Assembly (NCBI RefSeq): GCF_900091615.1
Contig: NZ_FMIA01000002.1
Location: forward strand, 4,712,001 to 4,776,000
Direction: 5' to 3'
From: Micromonospora yangpuensis
GTDB taxonomy: Bacteria; Actinomycetota; Actinomycetes; Mycobacteriales; Micromonosporaceae
DNA length: 64,000 bases
Under the pieces are notes generated by a model. That model was given only the letters and a program-made list of their open reading frames with translations, was not told the DNA's origin and searched no databases. Below, piece after piece: positions 17,713 through 26,031 of the stretch. Positions within the stretch are counted from its first letter, which is position 1; the number at the start of each line of letters is the position of its first letter. Both the position numbers and the translations under genes were made by a program.

Positions 17713-18179
17713 GCATCGGCGACACGGCCCTGCCCCGGCGGGTCGCACAGCGGCCGGAGACCCCGCCGCCCAACCGGTACCCGCCGTCACTGGCCGGCAA
17801 CCAGTCGTTGCCGTACCCGGCGATCGGGGCCGAGCTGACCGACCTGCGCCTGCAGATCCCCGGCGTACACGGCAGCGTGCTCGGTGGCGTGGACGGCCTG
17901 CTCATCACCCACGACGCCCCGGCCGACCTGAACCCCGAGGACCTGGCCGCGCTCGCCGCGACCACCTACGGGCTGGGCCGGCAGGTCGGCCTGCGGCTGG
18001 GCCAGGGACACTTCCAGCAGTCGACGGTCCGCAACCAGTACGGCTACCTGAGTGTCTACGCGGTCAGCAGCCAGGCGCTGCTCGCCGTGGTCGGCGGCGA
18101 CACGGTGAACGTGGCCCGGCTGCACCTGCACGCCCCACCGGTCGCCGAACGCCTCGCCACCCTCCTGGCCCAGCCGTAA
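17709..18179 (+). CDS. second roadblock/LC7-like protein, coupled to the first
   Basis: 156 aa from GTG at 17709. A Pro-rich N-terminal 40 residues precede a roadblock-like domain ('QIPGVHGSVLGGVDGLLITH', DLAALAATTYGLGRQV, YGYLSVYAV, ALLAVVGG). Likely forms a heterodimer with the upstream product; this is inference from coupling and fold type. The TAA stop is formed by the first bases of R1c (CCG TAA GGA), so the element supplied the end of this protein. Confidence 0.7.
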   Translation: MSIGDTALPRRVAQRPETPPPNRYPPSLAGNQSLPYPAIGAELTDLRLQIPGVHGSVLGGVDGLLITHDAPADLNPEDLAALAATTYGLGRQVGLRLGQGHFQQSTVRNQYGYLSVYAVSSQALLAVVGGDTVNVARLHLHAPPVAERLATLLAQP

Positions 18180-18229
18180 GGAAGGGCCCCCTCCTAACGC
18201 ATACGGTCGAGCGGGGCACCCCGCTCACC
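18176..18229 (+). repeat. R1 element, copy c
   Basis: 54 bp. Left end GTAAGGAAGGGCCCCC, core CTAACGCATACGGTCGAG, right end CACCCCGCTCACC. Its second to fourth bases are the stop codon of the roadblock gene. The intergenic stretch after it includes an unusually AT-rich block at 18290-18345 before the subtilase. Confidence 0.85.
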
Positions 18230-18406
18230 CCACCCCCACGGCGGCACGGCCGGGGGCCGGGTGGGCGGCGGGAGTCCACACGGCCACGCTATGACCCAAC
18301 CGATATATATTCTTTGGTTTAGATTGATCGATAGTCTCTCCTCAGGATCAGGGCTGTTGTGCCGTGGCCACCGCCACGGGCCGGCCCGGTGGACAGAGGA
18401 GAACAG

Positions 18407-19630
18407 ATGCCCCTCCCCCGCAGACTGGCCGCTCTCGGCGTACTGACCGCCTCGGCCATGGCCACCACGATGATCGGCACACCGGTGTCCGCCGCACCGG
18501 CGACCGGCGAGATCCGGCACGCCGGCGGCGCCACCGCCATCTCGTCCAGCTACATCGTCGTACTCAAGGACAGCGCCGTGGGTGGCCGGGCCGGCACCCG
18601 GCAGGCCGCCGTCGGCCGCTCGGCCGACAGCCTGGCCAAGCGGTACGGCGGCACGGTGGCCCAGGTGTACGGCAGCGCGCTCAACGGCTTCGAGGCGAGC
18701 CTGACCGAGCGGGCCGCGAAGCGGCTGGCCGCCGACCCGGCGGTCGAGTTCGTCGAGCAGAACCACACGGTCACCGCCGACGTCACCCAGGTCAACCCGC
18801 CCTGGGGACTGGACCGGATCGACCAGACCGCCCTGCCGCTGAACAACGCCTACAGCTACGTCAGCACCGGCAGCGGGGTGGACGCCTACATCATCGACAC
18901 CGGCATCCTGACCAGCCACACCGACTTCGGCGGCCGGGCCATCGACGGCTACGACGCGGTCGACAACGCGCTGCCGGCCGCCGACTGCAACGGCCACGGC
19001 ACGCACGTCGCCGGCACCACCGGCGGCCTGCGCTACGGGGTGGCCAAGAGCGTCCGACTGATCGCGGTACGGGTGCTCAACTGCGCCGGCAGCGGCACGA
19101 ACGCGGGCGTCATCGCCGGCGTCAACTGGGTCACCTCGCACCACCAGCCGGGCCGGCCGGCGGTGGCGAACATGAGCCTCGGCGGTGGCCTGAACACCTC
19201 GCTGAACACGGCGGTGGCCAACTCGATCGCCGACGGCGTCACCTACGCGGTGGCCGCCGGCAACTCCAACGCCAACGCCTGCAACTCCTCGCCGGCCGCC
19301 GTCGGCGCGGCGATCACCGTCGGCGCGACGCAGAGCAACGGGGCGCGGGCCTCGTACTCGAACTACGGCACCTGCGTGGACATCTTCGCCCCGGGCTCGT
19401 CGATCCTGTCGGCCTGGTACACCAGCACCACCGCGACCAACACGATCAGCGGCACCTCGATGGCCTCGCCGCACGTGGCCGGTGCCGCCGCCCGGGTGCT
19501 GAGCAACAACCCGAGCTGGACCCCGCTCCAGGTGCGCAACTACCTGGTCAGCACGGCCACCCCGAGCACCATCAGCAACCCCGGCAGCGGTTCGCCGAAC
19601 CTCCTGCTGTACGTCTCCCCGACCAGCTGA
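18407..19630 (+). CDS. secreted subtilisin-like serine protease (S8, proteinase K type)
   Basis: 407 aa from ATG at 18407 (GAGGAGAACAG upstream). A signal peptide (about 1-30) is followed by an inhibitor-I9 propeptide (SYIVVLKD ... VEFVEQNHTV) that would be cleaved before NPPWGLDRID. The catalytic triad is visible: Asp in AYIIDTGI, His in NGHGTHVAGT and Ser in GTSMASPHVAG. The oxyanion Asn is in AAGNSNANA. Four Cys suggest disulfides. Exported protease without extra C-terminal domain. A hairpin terminator follows. Confidence 0.93.
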   Translation: MPLPRRLAALGVLTASAMATTMIGTPVSAAPATGEIRHAGGATAISSSYIVVLKDSAVGGRAGTRQAAVGRSADSLAKRYGGTVAQVYGSALNGFEASLTERAAKRLAADPAVEFVEQNHTVTADVTQVNPPWGLDRIDQTALPLNNAYSYVSTGSGVDAYIIDTGILTSHTDFGGRAIDGYDAVDNALPAADCNGHGTHVAGTTGGLRYGVAKSVRLIAVRVLNCAGSGTNAGVIAGVNWVTSHHQPGRPAVANMSLGGGLNTSLNTAVANSIADGVTYAVAAGNSNANACNSSPAAVGAAITVGATQSNGARASYSNYGTCVDIFAPGSSILSAWYTSTTATNTISGTSMASPHVAGAAARVLSNNPSWTPLQVRNYLVSTATPSTISNPGSGSPNLLLYVSPTS

Positions 19631-19642
19631 CCCGAACCCACC

Positions 19643-19676
19643 GTACGGCCCCGGGGCACCTCCCCCGGGGCCGTAC
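19643..19676 (+). terminator. 14-bp hairpin after the subtilase gene
   Basis: GTACGGCCCCGGGG (19643-19656) and CCCCGGGGCCGTAC (19663-19676) are perfect arms with a 6-nt loop, 12 bp after the stop codon. Confidence 0.82.
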
Positions 19677-19808
19677 CCGTGTCCGGGTACGACCCGACCC
19701 CGCAGGTGTTCGGCGCACCCGGCCGTAACCGATCCCCGCACGGCGAGTTTGACCACACGACGTCGCCGTGTGGTGGCGCGAGCAGCCGTCTCGACCTGGG
19801 GGTGAGCG

Positions 19809-20393
19809 GTGCGGCGCAGATTCCTCGCCAGCGGGCCCCTGGTCGTCTGCGCGCTGCTGCTGCACGTCGGGATGCCCTACCACCCGCCCACCGACGCCAC
19901 CGGCACCCGGCCCGCGACGGGCACTCCGGCCGGGCAGGTCGGCAGCCCCGAGGTGCCCCCCGCCAGGACGCCACCGGTCACCGCGCTCCACGCCGCCACC
20001 ATCGCCCACACCGCACCGGCCGCCCCCACCGGCGACACCGCCCACACCTCATCGTCCGCCGGTACCTCATCGGCCGCCGGCACCGACGACACCGCGCGCA
20101 CCACACCGGCCGCTCGAACCGACGACACCGCCCGCACCGCACCGGCCGCAGGGGTACCCGCCGGTCGGTCCCGAAGCAGCCGGTGGATGACCGGCTGCGG
20201 AACCGAGGCGTACGGGTTGCTCGTCCGGACCGGGCGGGGCGGCCAAGGCACCGAGCGCCGGGCCGATCCGACGGCCCCACCGAGGACGATCCGGTACGTG
20301 CAGTCGGGGCAGGGCGGCACCAGCGCCGACCCAGGGGCGTCGCACCGACGGTCCGGCTCCGGCCAGGACCGGTCGACCGTGCTGCGCTGCTGA
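19809..20393 (+). CDS. hypothetical secreted low-complexity protein
   Basis: 194 codons from GTG at 19809. The start MRRRFLASGPLVVCALLLHV looks like a signal peptide. The rest is Thr/Ala/Pro-rich with an imperfect repeat (TDDTARTTPAARTDDTARTAPAA) encoded by tandem DNA repeats, then a basic tail with two Cys. The ribosome-binding site is weak (GGGGGTGAGCG) and there is no family resemblance. It could be a chance open frame in repetitive GC-rich DNA. Confidence 0.35.
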   Translation: MRRRFLASGPLVVCALLLHVGMPYHPPTDATGTRPATGTPAGQVGSPEVPPARTPPVTALHAATIAHTAPAAPTGDTAHTSSSAGTSSAAGTDDTARTTPAARTDDTARTAPAAGVPAGRSRSSRWMTGCGTEAYGLLVRTGRGGQGTERRADPTAPPRTIRYVQSGQGGTSADPGASHRRSGSGQDRSTVLRC

Positions 20394-20824
20394 GCCGGCC
20401 GCAACCTCCGACACACCGCCGCACCGCCGTTCCGACGGTCGCCGAGCCGCGACCGGGACCCTTCACCCCTCCCGCCGGCCCGATCCCGTGATCACCGGCC
20501 ACCGCCGCACCGGCCGGCCCCGCAGCCCGGCAACACCGCACCGGCCGGCCCCGCAGCCCGGCAGCCACCACACCGGCCGCACCAGCAGGCCGGCAACCAC
20601 CACACACCGGCTACCAGCACACCGGCAGCCAGCAGGCCGGCAACCAGCACACCGGCCGGTCCGGTCCTGACCGGGCCAGCCTCGGGCCGTCTCGGCGGTA
20701 CCACCGCCGACACGTCGCGACATCCCACCCGAGTCACCACCCGACCGTCGCCGGCCGGCACATCCGCGTCGCCGCACGACGCCTTCGTCCGTACCCGAAA
20801 AGTCTCTTCTACCGGAGGTGCACC
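20394..20824. other. repetitive GC-rich intergenic region
   Basis: From about 20,480 to 20,680 short elements such as CACCGGCCGGCCCCGCAGCC and CAGCAGGCCGGCAACCA recur at irregular spacing. No convincing gene is seen. The last 15 bases carry the GGAGGT ribosome-binding site of the transporter. Confidence 0.5.
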
Positions 20825-22300
20825 GTGACCGCTTCCGTCGCGAACCTGCGTACGCTCCGCGCCGACCTGCCCGCCTCGCTGGTGGTCTTCCTCGTCGCGC
20901 TGCCACTCTGCGTCGGCATCGCCGTCGCTTCCGGCGTACCGGCCGAACTGGGGCTGGTCACCGGCGTGGTCGGCGGCCTACTGGTCGGATTCCTGCCCGG
21001 CAGCAGCCTGCAGGTCAGTGGCCCGGCGGCCGGGATGACCGTGCTGGTCGCCGAGGCGGTGGACAGCTACGGACTGGCCGGGCTTGGCACGATCGTGCTG
21101 GTCTCCGGGCTGATCCAGATCGCCCTGGGGCTGTTCCGGCTGGGCCGCTGGTTCCGGGCCATCTCGGTCGCGGTGGTGCAGGGCATGCTCGCCGGCATCG
21201 GCCTGCTGCTGATCGCCGGGCAGCTCTACGTCCTGGCCGGCAGCGCCACCCCGCACTCCGGGCCCGGCAAGTTCACCGGCCTGCCCGGCCTGGCCGCCGA
21301 CCTGGTCACCAGCACCACGGCCCAGCTCGCCCTCTCGGTCGGCCTGGCCACGCTGGTGATCATGGTGCAGTGGGACGCCCTGCGCGCCCGGGTACGCCAG
21401 CTGCGGATGGTCCCCGGCGCGCTGGTCGCCGTGGTCGTGGCGGCGGCCCTGACCGCCCTGCTCGACCTGCCGGTGGACAAGATCAAGGTGGCCGGCCTGA
21501 TCGCCGCGATGGAACCCTCGTTCGGGCACTGGCGGCAGCTCACCGAGTTGGGGGTGCTCGCCACCATCGTCACGTTCACCCTGGTCGCCTCGGCGGAGAG
21601 CCTGTTCAGCGCGGCGGCGGTGGACCGGCTGCACAAGGGTCCACCCACCGACTTCGACAAGGAACTCGTCGCGCAGGGCACCGGCAACACCGTCTGCGGC
21701 CTGCTCGGCGCACTGCCGTTGACCGCCGTGATCGTCCGCAGCTCGGCAAACGTGCAGGCCGGGGCGCAGACCAAGGCGTCCCGGGTGCTGCACGGGCTCT
21801 GGCTGCTGCTCTTCGTGGCGGCCGTACCCGGGCTGATCGGGCTGATCCCGCTGCCGGCGCTGGCCGCGGTGCTGATCCACGCCGGGGTGAAACTGCTGCC
21901 CCTGCGGGCGGTACCGGCACTGTGGCGCACCGAGCGGGGTGAGGTGGTGATCCTGGTGGTGACCGCACTGGCCATCGGCACCACCGACATGTTCACCGGG
22001 GTCCTGGTCGGCCTGGGCCTGGCCATCGTCAAGGCGGCCTGGGAGACCTCACACGTCCGGGTCACCGTCGACGACGCCGGCACCGGTCCGATCGAGGTAC
22101 GCATCACCGGCAACGCCACGTTCCTGCGGCTGCCCACCATCCTCACCGCACTCAACGAGCTGCCCACCGACCGCACCGTCCGATTGGACCTACGCGGCCT
22201 GCGGCACGCCGACCGCGCCTGTCGTACCGCCTTGGAAGAGTGGGTCGAGACGCACAACGAGGGCACCACCACCCCGGTCCAGATCCTCACCACCGACTGA
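20825..22300 (+). CDS. SulP-family anion transporter with STAS domain
   Basis: 491 aa from GTG at 20825, GGAGGTGCACC directly before. The start 'LPASLVVFLVALPLCVGIAVASG' and 'GSSLQVSGPAAGMTVLVAE' are SulP transport-domain signatures. About 10-12 membrane helices extend to residue 400, followed by a short cytoplasmic STAS domain (VRITGNATFLRLPTI ... RLDLRGLRHADRACRTAL). This subgroup often carries bicarbonate or sulfate. No carbonic anhydrase gene is adjacent, so the substrate is unassigned. Confidence 0.87.
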   Translation: MTASVANLRTLRADLPASLVVFLVALPLCVGIAVASGVPAELGLVTGVVGGLLVGFLPGSSLQVSGPAAGMTVLVAEAVDSYGLAGLGTIVLVSGLIQIALGLFRLGRWFRAISVAVVQGMLAGIGLLLIAGQLYVLAGSATPHSGPGKFTGLPGLAADLVTSTTAQLALSVGLATLVIMVQWDALRARVRQLRMVPGALVAVVVAAALTALLDLPVDKIKVAGLIAAMEPSFGHWRQLTELGVLATIVTFTLVASAESLFSAAAVDRLHKGPPTDFDKELVAQGTGNTVCGLLGALPLTAVIVRSSANVQAGAQTKASRVLHGLWLLLFVAAVPGLIGLIPLPALAAVLIHAGVKLLPLRAVPALWRTERGEVVILVVTALAIGTTDMFTGVLVGLGLAIVKAAWETSHVRVTVDDAGTGPIEVRITGNATFLRLPTILTALNELPTDRTVRLDLRGLRHADRACRTALEEWVETHNEGTTTPVQILTTD

Positions 22301-22404
22301 CTCGGGCAGGGCAGGGTGCCGCGGAATGACGCACAATGGTTGCCGGCGGGCCGTACCGGGCACCCTAGGAGTCGACGGGCTGCCGTGCCGTGGAGGTGGT
22401 GCAG

Positions 22405-22704
22405 GTGTCCGAGATGTTGACCTTCGTCGCGGGCTGGGGCTGCGTCGTGCTCGGCCTGTTCGGCACGGTCCAGGCCGTCGGGCTCATCCAGGAGGAACGA
22501 CGCCAACGGCGTACGTCGACGACCCCGGACCGGTTCAGCGGCCGGGAGATGCTCGCGGCGGCGCTGGCCACCGGGATGATCGGCGTGGCCAACCTGCTCG
22601 GCGGCTGGTGGAGCGCGCTGATCCTGCTGGGCGTGACCGTCCTGGTGGTACTCCTGGCCCGCATCCTCACCCGGTCCCGCAACCCCCGCCCCGAATCCAG
22701 CTGA
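22405..22704 (+). CDS. small membrane protein, two helices
   Basis: 99 aa from GTG at 22405 with GGAGG 8 nt upstream. Helix 1 spans about residues 5-28 (FVAGWGCVVLGLFGTVQAVGL), then a charged loop (EERRQRR), then a hydrophobic stretch with 'AALATGMIGVANLLGG' and 'WSALILLGVTVLVVLLARIL'. Basic C-terminus. Not assigned to a family. It may share a transcript with the SulP gene 104 bp upstream. Confidence 0.65.
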   Translation: MSEMLTFVAGWGCVVLGLFGTVQAVGLIQEERRQRRTSTTPDRFSGREMLAAALATGMIGVANLLGGWWSALILLGVTVLVVLLARILTRSRNPRPESS

Positions 22705-22749
22705 CCTTCCCGACCGGCGGAGCCGGCTTCGGGTGCGGGTTTTTTCGCA

Positions 22750-22826
22750 TGATCGACTCGGTTGGGCCGATATGGCGGTATCCCGGGCCGGTCGACCCAG
22801 CCATTTCAGCCCAACCGAGTCGATCA
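22750..22826. repeat. R2 palindrome-ended element, copy a
   Basis: 77 bp. TGATCGACTCGGTTGGGC (22750-22767) and its exact complement (22809-22826) form 18-bp arms around 41 bp containing CGATATGGCGGTATC and GCCATTTCA. A second copy is at 51915-51993. Confidence 0.88.
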
Positions 22827-22860
22827 ATGGGGTGCGCCTCGGCTCCACTGGAGCCCAACG

Positions 22861-22914
22861 GAAAGATCTTGGAAGAATTCGGCCCCCAGGGGCACCTTTC
22901 TTCCAAGATCTTTC
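22861..22914. repeat. 16-bp inverted repeat (R3)
   Basis: GAAAGATCTTGGAAGA and TCTTCCAAGATCTTTC are perfect 16-bp arms separated by 22 bp. It lies 34 bp after R2a and just past the 3' end of the 22913-23272 gene, so it may act as a terminator in either direction. Confidence 0.7.
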
Positions 22915-23272
22915 AACCTGGGCGGCGGAGCGTCGACCCGGTGGCGTACCGGCGGGTTTCGGGTGGCGAGGCGGGGGTGGACGGTCGGCGTACCTGGGTC
23001 GCCGGTCGTTGGTTGGGGCGGCGGGGAGCCGGCGGCGGACCGGCCGGGCGCATCAGGGTCAGGCCGGCCGGGCGCACGAAGATGTCCCGCTTGGCGAGTG
23101 CGTCGCCCCGCTCGTCGAGGGAGTACCCGTGCAGCCACGTCCAGCCGTGGTAGGTGACCCACTCGCTGACCACCCGGATCACCCGGAACATCAGCGGCTG
23201 ACCGAACTGCACCGACGCCGCCCTGGTCACCAGCACCACGTCACCCGGTGCCGGCAGACCGTCCACCCTCAC
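22913..23272 (-). CDS. conserved hypothetical protein of Micromonosporaceae type
   Basis: 119 aa. The N-terminal 75 residues look like a compact beta domain: LPAPGDVVLVTRAASVQF, 'LMFRVIRVVSEWVTYHGW', WLHGYSLDERGDALAKRDIFVR. The tail is Pro/Arg-rich. I recognise the pattern from actinobacterial genomes but know no function. It starts 32 bp before the upstream gene ends, so the two are cotranscribed. Confidence 0.65.
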   Translation of the reverse strand: MRVDGLPAPGDVVLVTRAASVQFGQPLMFRVIRVVSEWVTYHGWTWLHGYSLDERGDALAKRDIFVRPAGLTLMRPAGPPPAPRRPNQRPATQVRRPSTPASPPETRRYATGSTLRRPG

Positions 23273-23531
23273 CCTCCCCCACCGGCACGTTGAGCGGGCG
23301 GGAGCACCAGCCGAGGAAGCGGTCGACGATCTCCTCGGCGGTCAGCCCGACCAGCTCGGTACGGGCGTCGGCGAGGTACGGGGCCAGGTAGTTGCGCAGC
23401 ACCCGCACGTCACACCGGCACAACTCCTTGAGCTGCCGCTTGCGCACCGGGCACGGCCACGGATCACCGCAGGCCACACAGGTCCACCCCGGCCGCTCCG
23501 GCCCATGCAACGGCGCCCACCCACTACTCAC
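23241..23531 (-). CDS. conserved hypothetical protein with CxxC pair
   Basis: 96 aa. HGPERPGWTCVACGDPWPCPVRKRQL holds three Cys in a C-x2-C-x5-C arrangement that could bind zinc. The rest is helical (RVLRNYLAPYLADAR, LTAEEIVDRFLGW). Overlaps the downstream gene by 32 bp. R1d lies just upstream of its start. Function unknown. Confidence 0.6.
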   Translation of the reverse strand: MSSGWAPLHGPERPGWTCVACGDPWPCPVRKRQLKELCRCDVRVLRNYLAPYLADARTELVGLTAEEIVDRFLGWCSRPLNVPVGEGEGGRSAGTG

Positions 23532-23550
23532 CGCCCCACCCCCGCCCCAC

Positions 23551-23605
23551 GGAAAGGAAGGGCCCCCTGTTAACGCATTTGGTAGAGAGGGGTACCCCGC
23601 TCACC
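23551..23605 (+). repeat. R1 element, copy d
   Basis: 55 bp. Left end GGAAAGGAAGGGCCCCC, core TTAACGCATTTGGTAGAG, right end TACCCCGCTCACC. It lies 20 bp upstream of the start of the 23531 gene, an exception to the 3'-end placement of most copies. Confidence 0.85.
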
Positions 23606-23654
23606 GGCCGCCGACCGTTCACCGCCCGTCGACCGTTCACCGCCCGTCGACCGT
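23601..23654. repeat. 18-bp tandem repeat, three copies
   Basis: TCACCGCCCGTCGACCGT occurs exactly at 23619 and 23637 and with three changes at 23601, abutting the end of R1d. Confidence 0.75.
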
Positions 23655-23804
23655 TGGACGGCCCCGGGCAGGGGTGCGGTGGGCGCTCGATGGTGGACCG
23701 GATCAGACACCGCCAGCGGTGTGCGACGCGCCGAGACATGGCTGACCTCCAGAGATGGGTGCGCTGCCGTCATGGCAGCAGCACGAACGAACGGCCATGC
23801 CCGG

Positions 23805-23968
23805 GTTGCTGAAGTCCAGGATGCCGTCTCACTGTCTCACTGTAGTCGGATAGCGACTGTATTCACAGTCTCGCTGTAGTCAAGTCTTCACTGTCGTCAC
23901 CTGCCCGGCCCGCTGGCTTGTCCGACGCGGTCGCCACCTGGAAGCATGATCGTTGCTGAAGTCCAGGA
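23805..23968 (+). repeat. 17-bp direct repeat flanking the GntR promoter region
   Basis: GTTGCTGAAGTCCAGGA occurs at 23805-23821 and again at 23952-23968. The second copy includes the AGGAGA ribosome-binding region of the GntR gene. The first may be a relic of a duplicated leader. Confidence 0.7.
23829..23902 (+). promoter_or_regulatory. operator cluster upstream of the GntR gene
   Basis: The hexamer core ACTGT(AGTC) recurs at least six times in both orientations in 74 bp, including the palindrome GACTGTATTCACAGTC (23855-23870). This arrangement just upstream of a short GntR gene suggests an autoregulatory operator. This is inference from symmetry and position. Confidence 0.55.
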
Positions 23969-23978
23969 GAGCTGACCC

Positions 23979-24227
23979 ATGGCAACCAGGCCGCCGCACT
24001 ACCGACGCGTCGCCGACGACATCGAGGGCAAGATCCGATCGGGTGAGTACCCGAGCGGGCACCAACTGCCCTCGGTCTCCGAGATCGGCGAGATCTACCA
24101 CGTCGCCCGCTCCACCGCGTACCGCGCGGTCAAGGAGCTGCACGAACGCAACCTCGTCTACGGCCAACAGGGCCAGGGCGTCTTCGTCATCGAAGACCTC
24201 GACGACGCTCGCCCCCAACAGGACTGA
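23979..24227 (+). CDS. short GntR-family regulator (DNA-binding domain only)
   Basis: 82 aa from ATG at 23979 (AGGAGA upstream). The winged-helix GntR domain is complete: 'YRRVADDIEGKIRSGEYPSG', LPSVSEIGEIYHVARSTAYRAVKEL and YGQQGQGVFVIED. No effector-binding domain follows. Such GntR-only proteins are common on actinobacterial mobile elements (KorSA type), but this one lies outside the attL repeat of the neighbouring element. Probably cotranscribed with the HTH gene 4 bp downstream. Confidence 0.85.
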   Translation: MATRPPHYRRVADDIEGKIRSGEYPSGHQLPSVSEIGEIYHVARSTAYRAVKELHERNLVYGQQGQGVFVIEDLDDARPQQD

Positions 24228-24231
24228 ACGA

Positions 24232-24438
24232 GTGCGTGAACCCCTGATGGGTCCGTACGAGATCGCGCAGCGACTGGGTGTCTCGCGTCAGCGCTTTCAG
24301 CAGCTCACCCGCTACCCGAGCTTCCCCGAGCCGTACGCGGTGCTGCGGGGCGGCAAGGTGTGGCGTACCGAGGACATCGAGCAGTGGATCCGTGACCACC
24401 GGCAACCGGGACCGGCCGACGGCGACGAGCAGCACTGA
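24232..24438 (+). CDS. small HTH protein, AlpA/excisionase-like
   Basis: 68 aa from GTG at 24232 (ATG at 24247 is an alternative). 'GPYEIAQRLGVSRQRFQQL' is a helix-turn-helix, followed by FPEPYAVLRGGKVWRTEDIEQWIRDH, the wing typical of AlpA/Xis-like or MerR-like small DNA-binding proteins. It sits directly behind GntR. It could be a regulator or a relic of a former mobile element at this locus. Confidence 0.72.
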   Translation: MREPLMGPYEIAQRLGVSRQRFQQLTRYPSFPEPYAVLRGGKVWRTEDIEQWIRDHRQPGPADGDEQH

Positions 24439-24491
24439 GCGCCACCGGCAGGGGCAGACTGAGCGCCACCGGCCGGGGCAGACTGGGCACC

Positions 24492-25019
24492 ATGGATGTC
24501 CACCTTGAGCCCTGGTCGGAGTCCGCGCTCGATCTGCTGCGGCAGATCAACACCCCGCAGATGCGCCGGTACGTCGGCGGAGCCGAGTCCGAGGAGCAAC
24601 TACTCGCCCGACACCGCCGGTACCTGGCGATGCCCGGGTCCGGTCGGGGCACCATGTTCGCCATCCGGCTCGGCCCGGAGCTGGTCGGCAGCATCGCGTA
24701 CCACCAGCGGGAATGGCGTGGCGAGCAGATCTACGAGACCGGCTGGAACGTGCTGCCGGCGTACCAGGGTAGGGGTGTCGCTGCCGCAGCCGGCACCGCG
24801 CTGATCGCCGTGGTACGCGCCGCCGCCGGCCCGCCGGACGCGCCGGACAGCCTGCACGCCTTCCCCTCGATCGACAACACCGCGTCGAACGCGCTCTGCC
24901 GCCGGCTCGGGTTCAGCCTGCTCGGCCCGTGCGACTTCGAGTACCCGGCCGGCAGCAGCACCACCATGCGCAGCAACGACTGGCGGATCATCCTGCGCGC
25001 CCGGCGAGTCTCCGAGTGA
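24492..25019 (+). CDS. GNAT-family N-acetyltransferase
   Basis: 175 aa from ATG at 24492. The acetyl-CoA site motif A is clear (YETGWNVLPAYQGRGVAAAAGTAL), with 'AFPSIDNTASNALCRRLGF' as motif B. Substrate unknown; the RimJ-like layout suggests small-molecule or protein N-acetylation. A decayed copy of its 5' part is found at 26588-26668. Confidence 0.82.
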   Translation: MDVHLEPWSESALDLLRQINTPQMRRYVGGAESEEQLLARHRRYLAMPGSGRGTMFAIRLGPELVGSIAYHQREWRGEQIYETGWNVLPAYQGRGVAAAAGTALIAVVRAAAGPPDAPDSLHAFPSIDNTASNALCRRLGFSLLGPCDFEYPAGSSTTMRSNDWRIILRARRVSE

Positions 25020-25087
25020 CGAGGTCGTAGTTCACGGGAGCAGGATGCGAACCGCTCTGCCGCCGGGCAGCGTCAGGCCCGCTCGGT

Positions 25088-25363
25088 GTGCGACAGGTCC
25101 GCCAGCAGGGTGGCGGTGTCGGGCGTGGCGCCGGCTCGGCAGCCGGTCCACTCGCCGTACACCTGGCCCGGCACGGCCGCATCGACCACGGCACGCCCAT
25201 CGAGATCCGGCAGGGCGTCGAGATGGGGCGGCCCTCGACGATGCTGGCGACCGACTGGGGCCACGGGGACCGGATCGACGCCGTGGAGGTGGCCGGGGCG
25301 GCGGTCGTCGTCGGACGCGGCGAGTTTCTCATCACCGGCGCCGAGGTGACCGCCACCGCGTGA
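25088..25363 (+). pseudogene. 3' remnant of a PhzF-family isomerase gene
   Basis: The frame reads GAGSAAGPLAVHLARHG, then 'GTPIEIRQGVEMGRPSTM' and VEVAGAAVVVGRGEFLI. This is the C-terminal quarter of PhzF-like proteins (normally about 280 aa), whose conserved motif before SAAGPL should read D-P-x-T-G. Everything upstream, including the catalytic Glu, is missing. No start or ribosome-binding site is evident. Read as a truncated gene, most likely left by a deletion between 25,020 and 25,120. Confidence 0.72.
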
Positions 25364-25495
25364 GATGGGGGCCGGCCGCGCGGTCACGTCGTACCGTGGT
25401 CCGATGGCGGCGGGATGTCGCCCAGCGCCGGGACGGTACCGGCCGGCGCGTGTTGTTCGTGGTGGTGGCGGGTTGTCGGGAAACAGGTGGTTGCT

Positions 25496-25924
25496 GTGGC
25501 GTTGGTAGGTAAGGTCATCCGCTTCGACGAGGTACGCGGCTACGGGTTCATCGCCCCGTCGGCCGGGGGCGAGGACGTGTTCGTCCACGCCAACGACTTC
25601 GGCGAACGGCGGCACGAGGTCCACCCGGGCACGAGGGTGGAGTACGAGGTCGAGGAGGGTGACCGTGGCCTCAAGGTGGCCACCGTCAGCATCCTCGACG
25701 GACCGACGACCCGGGTGGAACGTCCCGCCGGTGAGTGGGCACCCGCGCGGGCCGCCCCAGGCGACGACGACGGCCTCTGCGACGTGCTCTCCTCGCGGGA
25801 GTTCATGACCGAGGTGACCGAGTTGCTCATCGAGCGGGCCCCGACGTTGACCGCCGGGCAGATCTCGACCATCCGGCAGGCGTTGACCGAGCGGGCCCGC
25901 GCCCACGGTTGGGTCGAGGCCTGA
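25496..25924 (+). CDS. cold-shock-domain protein with C-terminal extension
   Basis: 142 aa from GTG at 25496. Residues 1-65 form a cold-shock domain (GKVIRFDEVRGYGFIAP, DVFVHANDF) with the aromatic RNP-1-like RGYGFI and RNP-2-like VFVHA motifs that bind single-stranded nucleic acid. The extension carries a helix (EVTELLIERAPTLTAGQIS) seen in actinobacterial members. It probably binds RNA. Upstream bases include no strong ribosome-binding site. Confidence 0.85.
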   Translation: MALVGKVIRFDEVRGYGFIAPSAGGEDVFVHANDFGERRHEVHPGTRVEYEVEEGDRGLKVATVSILDGPTTRVERPAGEWAPARAAPGDDDGLCDVLSSREFMTEVTELLIERAPTLTAGQISTIRQALTERARAHGWVEA

Positions 25925-26031
25925 GGCCGATGGCCCACTTCACAGAAGCTGGTCGAACCTGAACGGCCCGTCGCCCGTCAAGCAGGTGACACCACCCGGG
26001 TACGCCGCCGTCGACCTGACTGGAAGAAAAT

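Noticed and set aside
19978..20607. 209-codon minus-strand frame rich in Gly/Arg/Cys
   Set aside because: It is the shadow of tandem repeats in the low-complexity region, with no plausible fold or initiation signal.
20394..20824. CRISPR-like regular repeats
   Set aside because: Short CACCGGC-type words recur without constant repeat length or spacer length; no CRISPR array or cas gene was found in the window.
23979..24438. GntR and HTH genes as part of the rnpB element
   Set aside because: They lie 3.4 kb outside attL. They resemble element regulators but may belong to an older insertion, so they are not included in the element.
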